From NCBI RefSeq assembly GCF_003950315.1, contig NZ_NGJT01000006.1, forward strand, positions 1 to 64,000: a DNA stretch of 64,000 nucleotides, read 5' to 3'. This DNA comes from Vagococcus bubulae. Its GTDB lineage: Bacteria; Bacillota; Bacilli; Lactobacillales; Vagococcaceae. The position numbers and the translations under genes are program-made. Below, piece after piece: positions 63,517 to 64,000 of the stretch. The notes beneath the pieces were generated by a model. That model made no database searches, was not told the DNA's origin, and saw nothing but the letters and a program-made list of their open reading frames with translations. How positions within the stretch are numbered: position 1 is the stretch's first letter; every line of letters begins with the position of its first letter.

Positions 63517-63556
63517 ACTTCTCCTTTATTTAAATTCCCTAACTTTTTCATAAAGA

Positions 63557-63588
63557 AACCTCAAACTATCTACTGATAATTTGAGGCT
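63557..63588 (-). terminator. Terminator after ileS
   Basis: Arms AACCTCAAACTATC and GATAATTTGAGGCT (about 12 bp, one mismatch) form a hairpin 13 bases past the ileS stop, with TTTCTTT following on the minus strand. Confidence 0.75.
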
Positions 63589-63601
63589 CATTTATTTAAT
63601 T

Positions 63602-64000
63602 TTACTCTAAGCCTTCAGCTACAGCTTCAGGATAGTTTTTTTCAACAATTTCTGCACAACGATCACATAATGTTGGTAAGTCTTTATGGCTTCCCACATC
63701 TTCTTTAATCGCACGACAACGTTGACATGTTTCACCTTGTGCTGGCTCTACTAAGATAGCCACATCATTGAATTGTACCGCATTTTCTGGTACATCTGCT
63801 GTTGGTTTTTCAACAACTAAATCTGAAACAATCAATACTTGTGCTAAATTAGTATTTAATGCATCTAATAGCATTGCCATTGGTTCGTTTGGATAGATTG
63901 TCACTTTTGCTTCAAACGATTTACCAATTAATTTATTATTTCTAGCTTCTTCTAAAGCTTTTAAGACATGTGTTCTCACTTCCATGAACCCATCCCATAA
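63602..64000 (-). CDS. ileS: Isoleucyl-tRNA synthetase, C-terminal part (partial at window edge)
   Basis: The open frame continues past the last base, so only about the last 132 residues are visible. The residues [36 protein letters not shown] are the IleS C-terminal stem, followed by the zinc finger [28 protein letters not shown] with four cysteines, typical of bacterial IleS. The catalytic core and any regulatory leader (often a T-box) are outside the window. The frame ATG at 63985 is an internal methionine, not the start. Confidence 0.93.
   Translation of the reverse strand, partial: LWDGFMEVRTHVLKALEEARNNKLIGKSFEAKVTIYPNEPMAMLLDALNTNLAQVLIVSDLVVEKPTADVPENAVQFNDVAILVEPAQGETCQRCRAIKEDVGSHKDLPTLCDRCAEIVEKNYPEAVAEGLE

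Overview
The window is low-GC, AT-rich chromosomal DNA from a Gram-positive bacterium. A polyglycerol-type teichoic acid cluster, EzrA, ThiI with a cysteine desulfurase, a PepS-type M29 aminopeptidase, a DUF1149 protein, PTS beta-glucoside genes with LicT control, and clear AGGAGG ribosome-binding sites together fit the Lactobacillales, probably Enterococcaceae (Vagococcus or Enterococcus-like). That placement is inferred from gene content, not from a database search. Most genes lie on the minus strand, and many promoters carry an extended -10 of the form TGnTATAAT.

Region 1 (1-10.7 kb, minus strand) is a capsule/exopolysaccharide operon. It starts from an extended -10 promoter at about 10,685 with the conserved chain-length/phosphoregulatory module (CpsC, CpsD, CpsB). 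A membrane nucleotide-sugar dehydratase, the initiating sugar transferase and an epimerase follow. Then comes a very AT-rich serotype-specific block: three glycosyltransferases, an EpsG-type polymerase and a flippase gene cut short by the end of an IS256-like element at the window edge.

Region 2 (10.7-21.8 kb) is a wall teichoic acid locus: TagH, a CDP-glycerol transferase, TagA, TagG, a second CDP-glycerol transferase, and a 1173-residue protein joining a TagF-like domain to a split GT4 glycosyltransferase with SH3/GW-like repeats inside it. An LCP-family ligase and divergent TagO follow. Lipid-linked glycan is started by TagO and TagA, extended by the glycerophosphotransferases, exported by TagGH and attached to the wall by the LCP enzyme.

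Region 3 (21.8-42.2 kb) is mostly housekeeping: YihY, Map, flavodoxin, a TetR regulator, PepS, ThiI/cysteine desulfurase, EzrA, a methionine-type ABC importer with an OsmC protein, a DUF72 protein, tRNA-Leu, SprT-like, Tex, a large coiled-coil protein, DUF1149, a TIM-barrel protein and two cell-wall enzymes (GH73 and M15).

Region 4 (42.2-48.9 kb) is more accessory: two FUSC/ArAE membrane proteins flanking a lipoprotein, an IS3-like remnant, an XRE regulator with a small membrane protein under two near-identical operators, a CcdA-TlpA thiol-redox operon, and the decayed relic of a malonate decarboxylase locus (mdcE, mdcG and a LysR fragment).

Region 5 (48.9-63.5 kb) is transport and carbohydrate use: an Fe(3+)/phosphonate-type ABC importer next to a YesM/YesN two-component system (an HptRSA-like layout), a LicT-controlled beta-glucoside PTS with RAT, terminator and cre site, two nearly identical 6-phospho-beta-glucosidase genes under the same palindromic LacI-type operator, and an ECF S component with a transcobalamin-like DUF4430 lipoprotein. 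The window ends inside ileS.
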